From Pelargonium nanum (Eukaryota > Streptophyta > Magnoliopsida > Geraniales > Geraniaceae): DNA of 22,610 nt. Below, in pieces: positions 1-11,400 of the stretch. The translations under genes and the position numbers were made by a program. Below the pieces are notes generated by a model, which was not told the DNA's origin, did not search any database, and saw only the letters and a program-made list of their open reading frames with translations. Location of the stretch: assembly GCA_036897485.1 (NCBI GenBank), contig JAYMTF010001555.1:1-22610 (forward strand), read 5' to 3'. Position 1 is the first letter of the stretch; every line of letters starts with the position of its first letter.

Positions 1-220
1 TCCGTCCCAAAATGAGTGTCCTGTTTCTATTTTTAGGTTATTATATTATTGCTTTTTCCATATTACCCTTATCACTTATGAACTGCACATGGGCAGATCT
101 GAACTGCACATCGTAGGGGGGAAAGTGAGGGTAATATTGGAAACACATTAAATTATTTTATAATCCTTAATTTTTGCAAAAAAATAGAAACAAGACACTC
201 ATTTTGGGACGGAGGGAGTA
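1..220. mobile_element. Stowaway-like (Tc1/mariner-type) MITE, left tip cut by window edge
   Basis: The first 34 bases and positions about 181-218 form a terminal inverted repeat with one mismatch. The right end reads GGGACGGAGGGAG followed by TA at 219-220, which is the classic plant Stowaway end (CTCCCTCCGTCCC) next to its TA target site. The window starts a few bases inside the left end, so the left TA and CTCCC are missing. The interior is AT-rich with no ORF, as expected for a non-autonomous element of about 220 bp. Confidence 0.85.
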
Positions 221-768
221 CTATTTAAACGAAGTCACTGAAAAATTAAAATTATCAAAATAAAATAATTTATATAGTCTTTAACTCAATTTAATTTGGG
301 ACTAATCATTTTTTAAAACATTCTCTCTCTTAAAAATTCATTAGTTGAATTTTCAAATACCATCAGATTTATGTTAAGAACTCAATATCTTTATTTTTTT
401 CCTCTACAATCAACATGCATTATCATTAATGATAAATTCATGAGAATAAACATCAACAAGTGCTTTTGTTTTTATTTTTGTCAAAAGAGTTCTTACTTTC
501 TCAATAACGATACTTTCTTCGTCTTACAATGAGTGTTTTAGGTAGAATCGTAAACTAATCTAAATTTTACTCAATCTTGTGATACAGTCATTGACTGTCC
601 GAATTGGTCACATCTAAATTTTTAAATATAATTAATTTATGAGTCCGCTCAAAAAAAAATTATGAGTCCCAAATTTATTAGAGTGGATTAATAATTAATG
701 AGCATATATGAGTAAATTTAATTGGGGGCATTCGTGTCCATCTATGGCATGGTGGATTTATCACCTCT

Positions 769-779
769 CTATATAAATA
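769..779 (+). promoter_or_regulatory. TATA-box-like motif, weak call
   Basis: CTATATAAATA matches a plant TATA box. It lies about 700 bases before the first visible TBL exon. No start codon with a convincing ORF follows it, so its use as a promoter is only a possibility in this AT-rich sequence. Confidence 0.2.
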
Positions 780-850
780 TTAGTATCAACCCTTATTTCT
801 ATTTTGAGAAATATTAGTACCAAGACTTATTTCTATTTTGAGAAATATTA
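775..850. repeat. 34-bp tandem repeat, two copies plus a partial third
   Basis: Copies at 775-808 and 809-842 both begin AAATATTAGTA and end TTATTTCTATTTTGAG. They differ at a few central bases, and a third partial copy starts at 843. Confidence 0.8.
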
Positions 851-1469
851 ATATTAACAATAATATCAATATCAATATTAGTGTTTTCTTTTTCTCTTTC
901 ATCCTCCTAACCATGTAGTATTAACCAACTTAATATAAAAATATTATCAACAAACATGCATAACTAACTTCTCAAAACAAAACAAAAAAATGGCACTCAT
1001 TTTAGAACAAAAATTAAAAAAAAAAACATTTGTTTTGAGATAGAATGATTAACTAATTTTGTTCTCACCAAACATTATTCCAAGGAAATGTGATGACACA
1101 TGTGTCCAGATACAAATGTTTTACATGCATTTAGAACATTTGAAGAAATTTATCGGTAATTAACACAATTGTAAAGTAGTAGTCCACACTTGTTTATTTT
1201 AGCCGTTGACTTGAATCAATATTGAGTGAATTTTAAATAGTATATGAATATTTCTGTTAATCTATTTTATTTTTATTTTGCGGAGTTTTGTCATTATTAT
1301 GAGTGATTGTATAATTAGCGCAAATTATGCCACTTTTACAAAAGTTGATAAGATTAGTTTGAGCTCTTGTTAGATAGAACATTTGACCAACATCTCATGC
1401 AGTCAGCAAGAAACATTTCCTACCAAAAAAGTAGCCACTTGATGTGACTTTGCAATATGCAACTTTCAG

Positions 1470-2445
1470 GACTACAATGCTACAGTAGAATTTTATTGGG
1501 CTCCATTCTTGGTGGAGTCGAATTCGGATAATCCGACGAGCAAGGAATCGAACCATATGGTAAAACCAGAGTCATTGCCAAAGCAAGGAGCTAGCTGGAA
1601 AGGCACAGACTACCTTATTTTCAACTCTTACATATGGTGGATGAAGACTCCCAAAATCAAAGTTTTGCCGTAAGTAATTTTCTAAACCCTGCACTATCTA
1701 TCAAGTTTTGGTGTTTTCAGAAGACAAAATAGGATAAAAATAATGAAACTTCTGGGTTTGATTGGCAAGAAAACAAGGATCATTCAGTGAAGAAGCTAAG
1801 GAGTACGAGGAAATTTGGTTAGAAAGAGCTTACGAGAGAGCTTTGAAGACATGGGCCAAATGGGTGGAGCAAAATGTGGATCCGAACCGCACTTCTGTCT
1901 TCTTTGCAAGCATGTCTCCTATGCATATCAAGTAATTGCTTTAAATGAATACTAATAAATGTGAACCGGTCCAAACCCGGACCAGACTGAATTCATTTGA
2001 CTCAGGTCGGTTTGGTCCGGATGGATCCAAAAATCGGTTCCGCCTCAATTGATGAACACTCCTACTGACAAATATGCATATTATGGGAATGTGCAGGAGC
2101 TTGGACCGGAACAATCCAGATGGTGTCAAGTGTGCTAAAGAGACTGTTCCAATTTTGAACACAACAAGTCAGCTGGATGTAGGCACCAGCCAACAAATTA
2201 TTGCAATTGCAGCTAATGTAACAAAGTCAGTGAAAGTACCTGTGTATTTTCTCAACATAACCACCCTCTCCGAGTACCGGAAAGACGCGCATACCTCACT
2301 GTACGCTACGGCTAAAGACAAGTTACTGTCCCGAGAACAACGAATGAATCAGGCCAAATATGCAGATTGCATCCACTGGTGTCTCCCGGGCGTACCTGAT
2401 ACATGGAATGAGTTGCTCTATACACATATCGTCTCCCATTCTTGA
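1470..2445 (+). CDS. TRICHOME BIREFRINGENCE-LIKE (TBL/DUF231) O-acetyltransferase, C-terminal three exons
   Basis: Exons 1470-1669, 1770-1931 and 2097-2445 (TGA at 2443-2445) join in frame to 236 residues. Members of this family are Golgi type II membrane proteins that O-acetylate wall polysaccharides such as xylan. Visible hallmarks are DYNATVEFYWAPFLVESNSD, YIWWMKTPKIKVL, FFASMSPMHIKS, VPVYFLNITTLSEYRKDAH and the catalytic DxxH block DCIHWCLPG, followed by PDTWNE. The N-terminal membrane anchor and GDS motif belong to upstream exon(s) not found in the window, so the entry is partial. The acceptor at 1770 was chosen because it keeps both the frame and the family's GSF residues; an acceptor at 1787 would also stay in frame but drop them. 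The introns are short (100 and 165 bases), with donors GTAAGT and GTAATT. The best subfamily guess is the ESK1/TBL29-like group, but I cannot fix the member. Either the gene continues left of the window across a long intron, or it is a 5'-truncated copy. Confidence 0.88.
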
Positions 2446-2765
2446 CCCTTATTTTTTTATAACATCGATGTGACCATTGATTCTGGAATGAAGTAAAATA
2501 TTCTATTCAAATTCTTAAAGGTCAACAAGAGAGCAATTGTGAATACATTGTTTTTGGAATCCAAAAACATAGCGACTTCTCTACTCCAAATACATCAAGC
2601 TAACTAAATTAGACAAAACAACAAACATATCACAGGAAATTCCTCACTTTTCAGCCAAATTTTGCACTTGCATTTTCAGATGCTGAAGAAAAACATGGCA
2701 CATAGATATACATGTATGCAAAATCTGAGACTGGACCAGGGCATAATTAAGCATAATTCAGGGCA
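2446..2765. other. Convergent intergenic spacer holding both 3' UTRs
   Basis: The TBL stop and the APC1 stop lie 320 bases apart on opposite strands. The spacer is AT-rich and shows no ORF. Both 3' UTRs and poly(A) sites must fit in or overlap here. I cannot place the cleavage sites. Confidence 0.7.
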
Positions 2766-5427
2766 TCATTGGCTAACTGGGGAAGAGAAGAGGAACTTAT
2801 CTATTTCACCAACTGCATTAAGGTGAGTGGTTGGCATTAGCAACCTCAATAAGGGAATAGAAGATCTTGACTTTAGCTTGGGCTTGATTTTCTGCACTGC
2901 TGTCTTAATTACAGATGGAGCAGGTACTCCAAACCATTGAAGATACCAAGAGAGAAGAACCGATTGTTTCTCTCTTTGGGATTCCTCACTGGGCCATCTC
3001 CAAGACTTGAGGTAGCTACCAAAGTCTTCTTTCAATCCCTGAGAACAGTTCAGGAGATCTTCGACTCGCTTCCTAAGAGACCCCAAAAAGATGGACTGAA
3101 TAATGCCTCCTCTTGAAGAACTCAATCTTCCACTCAAAAGAGCCTCGTTGTATGCTAATGCAAGCTGCAAAGGGTTGTCAAATTACATTCTAATAATGAC
3201 ACAAGCATCTTGAAGCATAATACTCACACAATATAACAAACATCAATTGTGTTAGCACAACATAATATCATAGAGGGCAACTGATTACGTATTATTGATT
3301 CCCAGTAATAACTAATAAGGAAGCATTTGGATTAAATGAAATTGTTTGGGAATGAGTAAAAAATGGGAATGGGAAAGAGATTCCAATTCTTCATGTATGG
3401 ATTAGGACTTTTTGGTCGTGAAAACGGCTTTGGAATGGAATCTCATTCTCATTCCCATTCTAACTTTTGCAATCCAAACGCTGCCTAAGTACAATGTTGT
3501 GCTTCTTTCTTCCTTCTCTTTCTTTTTCTCTATTTCCTGGCTTGAAAGTACTAAGTAGAATAATATCATAGGAGTAGGACTATGAAAAATTACCTTTAAA
3601 CTAGAAATAGAGAGTGAATCATCTAGAACAACGGTATCATTGGTAACTTGATCTGCAATATACTCGATTGTTGTGTACAAGGACAAATAGACCTGCATCA
3701 TGTTTATAGGGGAAAAGAAAAGAGCACGCTGATTAGTGATAACAATGGGATATGGAATATGCACTGCATGTAGGTCCACATATACCATGCATCGGAGCCA
3801 AAGTCAGATGTTCGTGCCAAATCACACAATTACCTGTAAAAGAGCTGGTCTGTCTTTGCTTACACACTCAAACAACACTTGCAAGCAAAATTCCTGAAAT
3901 TCAACATCAGATCTGCAAACAAACTTGGTGATTAATTATAGTGGTAGTTTAAGTTTGAAAATGATTTTACACCATGGATAAGTGACAATGCCTATGTCAT
4001 GGTAACATCTTTGTCTATTTTACAATGACTATCATAATTAATTTTGACAAGAAATTTTAGTGTACAGTTTAGAAATAAGATAAAATTTTCAAAATAATAT
4101 GCATATAGTGAGTTTCATATATTTGGCAGAAGAAGGAAATATATTTGTGAAACGCACAATTAGACTAAAGATGTTGGTACTCCAATTAGACTAAAGATGT
4201 TAGTACTCATGTGCATTAACTTTAACTCTAAAGAAATTATCCAATGATTGAATATGCTAATGTGAAGGTTAAATGGTAGGGGAAAGATGTGATTATAGTA
4301 CTTGCCTGCTATTCCATGATGGGTCACAGCAGAGTTGTGCAAATGCGTTCAAGCTTGGATCAGAACAGAAAGTACTGACCAACTGATCAACTGTTAAGGA
4401 AACAGGTCCATTGTGGGTACCAGTATCTAACCCAGATGCTCTTAAACTTGTTAAACCAAACACCTATCATCAATAAATTCAATATGGATAATTCATATCT
4501 AATATAATATATTAAGATCTGGGATTAAGGATGTGAAATATAATGTGATAAAACCTTGTGCATTGCCCGTGACAGCAGCGATTGACAGCCAACGGGATCA
4601 TCCACATACGAACAAGCTCCAACCTTCCGTTTGATATAGAGAATACCCGAGTTAAATGGATCATTTCTGTCCCCAAATCTCCACCAAGGTTTATCTGCAG
4701 AAGATAAGGATTAAAGCTACTTGAAACAACACCGCCTATCCATTCAACAACTCAAAATGAAAAAGAATAAGACAGCTATAGTAACAAAAAACAGAGCAAA
4801 CAAAATTATTTACCTTCTGGGACAAGGTCAATCACTTGAGACCAGTACCGAGGACCACAGACACGTACTCTCTTCAACTGCCAGCATTATATAAAATATT
4901 CATCAACCCAAAAAGTACAATTTTTCTAATTAAAAGGATTAAGATAATGAGTTATGATGTCATTCTACAAATTCAGTCACTTAAAATGAGGACAATGCAT
5001 GCAAAGCCGTAATATCTTAGGATTTACATTGTACTAACATCACTAAATATAGCTTTATGTTGGAAATTACACTCTATTATGGAACAGTCTCGTCCACCCT
5101 TCCAATTTGTTTCTAATTTGTCTAAAACTCCAATAGATATGTACATGTGGAGCCACAAGGTTTGCCCAAAAAAAAAACAATCAAGTTCATTTTGAGGAAA
5201 TTGAAGAATGACAGGGAGACTACAGAGTTCATACACGAATTATAGAAACTTACAATAGCACGTTCCGGCAGAATACAAGGAGTGACCTCACAGAAACTTG
5301 TTTCAGCATAATGCTCAGTTTCCCTTATGGTAACTTCAAGTGGGGCATACACTGGCAGACCTGTGTCAACATCAACTGTCTGAACCCAGCGAGCCTCTGT
5401 TGCAAGGACATATAAATGCCTGAAGGC
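2766..5427 (-). CDS. APC1: APC1 exons 31-37: C-terminal region, residues 1461-1830
   Basis: Exons: 5254-5427, 4814-4877, 4555-4694, 4306-4463, 3834-3912, 3594-3692, 2766-3164. Landmarks are FRHLYVLATEARWVQTVDVD, YAPLEVTIRETEHYAETSFC, KRVRVCGPRYWSQVIDLVPE, VGACSYVDDPVGCQSLLSRA, LVSTFCSDPSLNAFAQLCCD, FLGSLRKRVEDLLN and a tail ending GEIDKFLFSSPVSQ. Exon 34 ends at a GC donor (CAG/GCAAGT), and the split arginine codon at that junction is completed by exon 35 (AG+A). Exon 37 carries the stop and is the only long exon of this block. Confidence 0.95.
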
Positions 5428-8400
5428 CTGGAGAGAACACTTCTATCAGAAAAAATAAATGGATGCTAAAAGAACAAAAAACAATTAGACAATGGAGGAA
5501 GGAAAACCCCAATAATTTACATGATAACATTGTAAGAGGACAGAAACTACATATCAAAAATATTACACAAAGAGGTTACAATTTTCTCAAAAAGAAAGGA
5601 AACAATTTCACAAAATGTCCCATTAAGGCCCTTATTCAACCAAATGTGTAACCCACTGACACTTTCCCCCACTTGGGAACGCTGATGCTCTTATCTACTT
5701 ATCCTTTGGGTTTTCTCAATTCAAATTTGCCCTCTGGCTGATATCTCACCCGGCCACTTACTGAAATTTACTTGTTATCTTGTCACACATCAAATAAACC
5801 TCTTAGCTCTACTAAAAGGTTGCCTTCTGTGAGAAGATCACCCTATGGCTAAAAAGCGTAGTCACAGTACTACCTCACTAGAATGACCTACTCAAAAGCA
5901 ATTTTACACATATAGCAGAAGTGCACAATATTCCAATATAATACACCAAAGTAATCATGGTCCAAGTGTATACTAAATTTATTGTAGGGATATTAGACCT
6001 ATAGGACTACAAGATACACATTGATAAGTCTAAAACAAATTTGGACCCCAAAACATACTAGGAGCCTCTTGCACTGGACCACAACTCAAGTCTAAGAAAT
6101 TGTACTTTTCCTAGATACTTGCTAGCTTTGTTCTGTTTCCAACCATATATTCATGGGTTCCACTCTATTCTAGCAAGTAACAGACAAGCCCAGAAACTTG
6201 ATGTACCTGAAGATGGCATCGATTGTCATTTGGTCCAGTGGGCAATCGTGGGTAAAGAGTGATAAGTAAAGCTGCAATAGAGCTGTTGCTAGTTGAAAAG
6301 GTCTGCATTCCTCCACCAAGAAACAAGAAACCAGTCGCCAAGCTAACCTGCAATCATTAGCAAAACAGGAACTATAAATCAAGAAAAGAGTGAGAGAGAG
6401 AGATTTTGGTTTATTAATCAATTTTATATATATGCACTCAAGCAATTATAGTCTAATCCATCCCATGCAAAAGCTTACATGAAAGTTGAGTTAATCTAAA
6501 ATGATGTATTCACTGTAATCCACTTAATCCAGGTGAAGAATGAAAATTGGTCAAAAGAGCAAATACTCAAATGCATACAGAAGTCAAAGGTTGTTCAAGG
6601 AGAAGTGATTTTATATTGCATGTTATTGAGATATATCTCTTGCAGCACATATTGATATATATCTAGCTCAGACAAATTATTAAGCCAAGGGCTTTCCATT
6701 TCAAAACATGACACAAAGACTAGAGATCTGACAGGTTGGGGAAAACTTACTGCCATCTGAATGCCATAGTTAACATGCCCATCTGTGGAGTTCCGACTGC
6801 GAAGGAATCTCAATAATCGAAATGTTTGCAGATGTCCAGAACCAGCCATAACCTACTCCCCAGAGCTTCAGCTTAGATACTACAACTCCAATTTACTGAA
6901 AATAGGAAGAGTTCTTATAAAAAAGAAGTAACTTACCACAGATAGGGAAAGAACAACAAGATGAAGGCATGTCTCCAATGTTCCACGATCAACATATTGA
7001 GACAAACCCTTCGGGAAGGTATTTCCTCTAGCACCAGAAATAGGCTTGATCTGGAAACATTTACCAATAAACCATTTACAACTGGCAATGAGATAAATAT
7101 AACTTGAACAGCAGCACACTAAATGTCAACCTCATTCAGAAAGTAGATAGCATATTCATAAAGTAATTCCTGTGCTTGTCCATTTTTTGAGCCAGCAAAT
7201 CTCAACCCTGCAAACATATAATGTGAAGAAGAAAAAAATCCAATATAAGAAGAAAGAAAAATCCAATTTCAATTATATGCCTTAAGATAACCCAAATCAA
7301 AGGTAACAATTAAGAAAGACATGGATATGAGGGTGAGCCTTGGCCTAATAGTAAGGTTGCTATCTTATGACCTTGAGCTCACACGACCTCTCTGCAAAAG
7401 CAGGGGTAAAGGCTGTACATAAATGACCTTCCCCAAACCTCATAATGGTTGGAGCATTGAGCACTTCATGGATATCAGGCCAGACATATATTCAAGTGCT
7501 TAGTAATCTTATTAGTAGCAGTGAATCAAATGTGAACCTACAATACATACTGGGTTAAAAATATATAACTAAAATCTTCAAGCTGGTTAAGCTTTGCTAG
7601 GTTAATATCACAGAGCTCAAACTAGAAATTGCATAGCCAGGTAAAAAAAAGATGCAAATCCAGTGAAGTGGACAGGAGCAGTTCTCTATGTAGCACATCT
7701 CAGTGCGTAAAAAATGGAAACAGAGTTACTACAAAATAAAATCACCTAGAAAGCGTACACCTAACTGGCACAAGATGTTGTCAAGATTGCCATAGGAAAA
7801 CCATATACATACATGACAAAGGGAAAATCTAACGAGTTGCGCATATGTTTCTCAAACTCAAACAAAGCAGCTAGACGATTTAGTAAACTGAAGAACGTTA
7901 ACCATCATAAATTTAGATTACAAGGCACAAAGATATAAACTCCTAGTGTTACGATGTTCTTACAACGTTGTACGTCTATCAATATGTTGGCTTAGCATGC
8001 TCACTACATGTCCCTAAATGAATTTTAAAAAAATTATATGCAGAATTCTTAGCATATCCCATCATGGAGCCAAATCAAAGTTAGAAAATTAAATTTATAT
8101 ATGAAGCAAATAGGAAGCCAAGAAAATATTAAAAAAAACAACATAAAACATGTCTTACCAAGAGAAATGCAAGCTCCAGTTACTATATTGACATATGCTT
8201 GGACGAAAGCTTCAGCGTCCATTTCATCAACATCACTATTATCATCATTAAGGCCTTTGACATTGTTTCTAACGATTTCAGGAATCTGGGACTGAATCCA
8301 ATCAGTGGAGGGATAAACCCTACAAAAGCAGCATATCTCTATGAGAACATCTAGGCAGCAGATTAATATGCACAAGTTCAATGTTAATAGAACTTCCAAA

Positions 8401-11400
8401 AATAGCACTACCTGTTCCACATTATCAGATTCCGAGCAATGACACGAAGCATTATGAAATCAGGCCTCACATATTGCAAATCAAAATAAGTTTGAGGAAT
8501 AGAAAGCCTAGAAACAATTACTTCAGACTCAGTCTGCAATGAACAATGAGCAAGTAAGAACATCTCAAAGACTGAAAACAAACAGATGTATCTAAACTCA
8601 CAAATGATGGCAAGCCAATGCACATGACATTGAAAGATTAAATAAAATAACTTAGTAATTCTTTGTAGAAAACCTTACCTTTAAAAACATGAGAGCAAGA
8701 GCAATTACAGCTCCAGGTGCAGTGATATCAACATTAACCGTGCTTCCATCCATCATCTATAGCACAAAAGAAGCAAAGGAAAAATAACATGCCAATATCA
8801 GGTTTAAATAAGTGGAAAAGTTATTTGGTAAAAGCAAAACAATAAGCAGTCACCTGTCCGGCACCACGACTGTGGTCATCTGCCGACAAAGTCATCAAAG
8901 TGGATCTCTCCTGACAGAATAATTCAGAGAAAGTTAATATGAAGTTAACCACAAGTTTGATAGAAATAAGTTATCCAAAGCCTACATTAGGAAATTCTTT
9001 TCCACCAATGTAGTGGAACAATCTATCAATGATAGTATCCATGAAACCAAGAGTATCCTCCCCGCGACCTTCAGTTAAAAATGAAATGGTTAGAAATTCA
9101 CAAAGTCACAATATTTGAACACTTGAGTGCTAAATTACTCATACCCAAAGCAACAAGACCCAAAGAAAATCCTGCAGAAACAACATAGCCCTCCCTTTCA
9201 AGTACATTATCGCCTCCACTTCTGCGGCCCATTTCACCCTGTAATAGATAGTAGATTATAAGATACAAAATCTCAAGCACAAAGCATCTAATAATAGACT
9301 TGTCAGATTATCTTGCAAGCAGACAGGCCTTGATCCCACCCAGCACCCATAGTAATATAATGAGCCAGTTTTTCATTATAAAAAAAAATGTATCAAGCAT
9401 GGTCTTCTCCTGCAAACTATTTGTCAACTGAACTGCTCAGTAGTATACAAAAATAGAAGTGCTACCCAGCTTGACACATATTTATGAACCAAGCATACAG
9501 GCTTATAGTTGTTAATTAAAAGAAAAATAAACCCATTGGTAGATATGCTAATCAGCTATCAAAAGGGTAAAGTTTACTATAGGAAAAGTATGATGTAACA
9601 ATAAAAAATAGATGGGGACGAAGAAAAAAATGGAACTTATGGAAGAGAAATATTATAGAATAATTCCCCCAGACTTGAGGGAAACATTCTGTCATAACTC
9701 ATAATCAATGAATTGATTCATTTGCTTCTTGATTCTTATATATGTTCAACAAGCAGGTTCATTTCATTTTTCCACATAATGTCTATGGTGCTCGTCGAAC
9801 ATGTGTAAAAAGAAAATAAAACAAAAAATAAAGATTTTAATCAGCAAAGCAACAAGATGGGAAAATACCAAAAGACATTGCATTGATAATGGGTGTGCTG
9901 ATCCTTCATAAAGTAATCCAACTGACAATAGAGCAGCTGACTGGAAAATCAACAAAAGAGAATCCCAAGTAAGAATGAAAAGTAGGAAACAAATAAATTA
10001 GTTTTAATTAACATTATGTTCCACGATTACGGGCCACATTAACCAATTTATGATGAGAACTAGACCATCTAAAATCACACTCTAGACACAGGGTACAAAT
10101 AGTTAAGAATGCTGAATAGGATCCTGCACATGCATGTAGAAAAATGTTTAACAAATATGTGCACTTGAACATTCTATGAGTGGAAAACACAAGCACAGTA
10201 ATCAGGAAAAAGTCATGAGCAACATTTGACATTGATATAATGATATAACCAAGCACCTGGATAAGAGTTGGTAACTCCAATTCAGGAAAGGAAGATGGAT
10301 GGCGTCCGGGCACATGAACATAAAGAGACTGCAGCAGAACGGAGTAGCAAGTCAAATTATATTACAAGGACAAAAACAAATAAATAAATTGATGATGGCA
10401 AATCTATAAAACAAATAACGAATCTATATTTTTTTTAAATCACAAAACGAAGCTCAATTTTTCAGGCATGAAGTACTATTCAAGTCATCCCCCCTGAGGA
10501 AATTTAAAAATAAAACAAGAATAGTAGAAAAAGAAGACTACAATACAGTCATGCTGTTTAAAAAGAAAAATCAACTTATTTAGACAGGATAAGAGATGCA
10601 AGCGCTGGCGCTTTGCATAACAAACCACTATGGAGAGTGAACATGACATATAACTAAAAGACTAAAACAACTTCCCATATAAGTTATAACATAAAACATG
10701 ACCTCTTTGTTCCCACAACAGCACCAAGCCACCAAGCATTAAACTAGATTAGACAGCCCCACATTGATTGCCAAAGCAAACCAAGAAAATTTAGCAGTCA
10801 TTCAATCTCCAATGACACTCAAATGTATGTACCAACATTGATTACGTTTATTTTCACAGGAAAATTGGGTCTTAACATCTTAAAAAGAATATGTATCGGA
10901 ACCTTCATGAAGCTGACTACACATATAATACAAAAAACATACAGCATTATATCAACCAAACTGCCTATAAAAGCAATGATGAGTAACAATCTTTGCGACT
11001 GAGCAAACCCTAGGAGAGGTTAGGTTATTCCAAATCTCAGGGGTAGTCTTAGTAATCACATTAACATCTGGAAGTTAAACTAATTTACCGGACTAATTAT
11101 TTGTTACTCCCAATTATTTCATTACCTTCGATATTGCTGGATGCATGGTCCCCTTGTAAGAAGCAGCGAGCCCAAGCATTAACCCTACTGTTGTGCTTTC
11201 GTTTTCCTATAAAAAGTCATCAATGATAAGATGCAACGGAGTAGGAAAGGAAAAAAAAAAGTTTCTGAATATAAACATTGGTGATTTTTTTCATGAAACA
11301 AAGGTTATGAATCAGAGATGATAATGATGATGATGATGAACATCTTATTTGAATCATCAGGGAAGCGGCAACGGAGTAGGAAAGGAAAAAAAAGTTTCTG

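Larger units (their letters stand above)
221..1469. other. AT-rich stretch upstream of the TBL exons, no recognisable gene
   Basis: I see no coding exon here. I looked for the GDS-motif exon expected upstream of the TBL exons and did not find one. The stretch holds homopolymer runs, a tandem repeat at 775-850 and a TATA-like CTATATAAATA near 769-779. If the TBL gene is intact, most of this would be intron or promoter. If it is truncated, this is simply flanking DNA. The last bases before 1470 (aactttcag) make a good splice acceptor. Confidence 0.5.
7208..8158 (-). other. APC1 intron 26, carrying an Au-like SINE
   Basis: GT-AG intron of 951 bases. The SINE at 7329-7466 is the only element recognised. 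The remainder (7476-8158) is ordinary AT-rich intron sequence. Confidence 0.8.

Noticed and set aside
1670..1786. Frameshift or premature stop in the TBL gene at the second visible intron
   Set aside because: An acceptor right before the GATCATTC segment seemed to give a stop, but the AG at 1768-1769 restores frame and the conserved GSF residues.
4298..4305. Ordinary GT donor for intron 34 at GCAA/GTAC
   Set aside because: It would add CAG-reading bases and leave phase 0, while exon 35 needs phase 2, so the reading frame fails.
5463..5651. Plus-strand lysine/asparagine-rich ORF in intron 30
   Set aside because: The composition follows from A-rich DNA; there is no homology I can recognise.
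5956..6083. MITE bounded by TGGTCCAAGTG and CACTGGACCA in intron 30
   Set aside because: The inverted pair is short and imperfect, and there is no duplication or longer complementarity to support a mobile element.
7329..7410. tRNA gene
   Set aside because: The tRNA-like A box belongs to the SINE head. The B box is eroded and no cloverleaf can be drawn.
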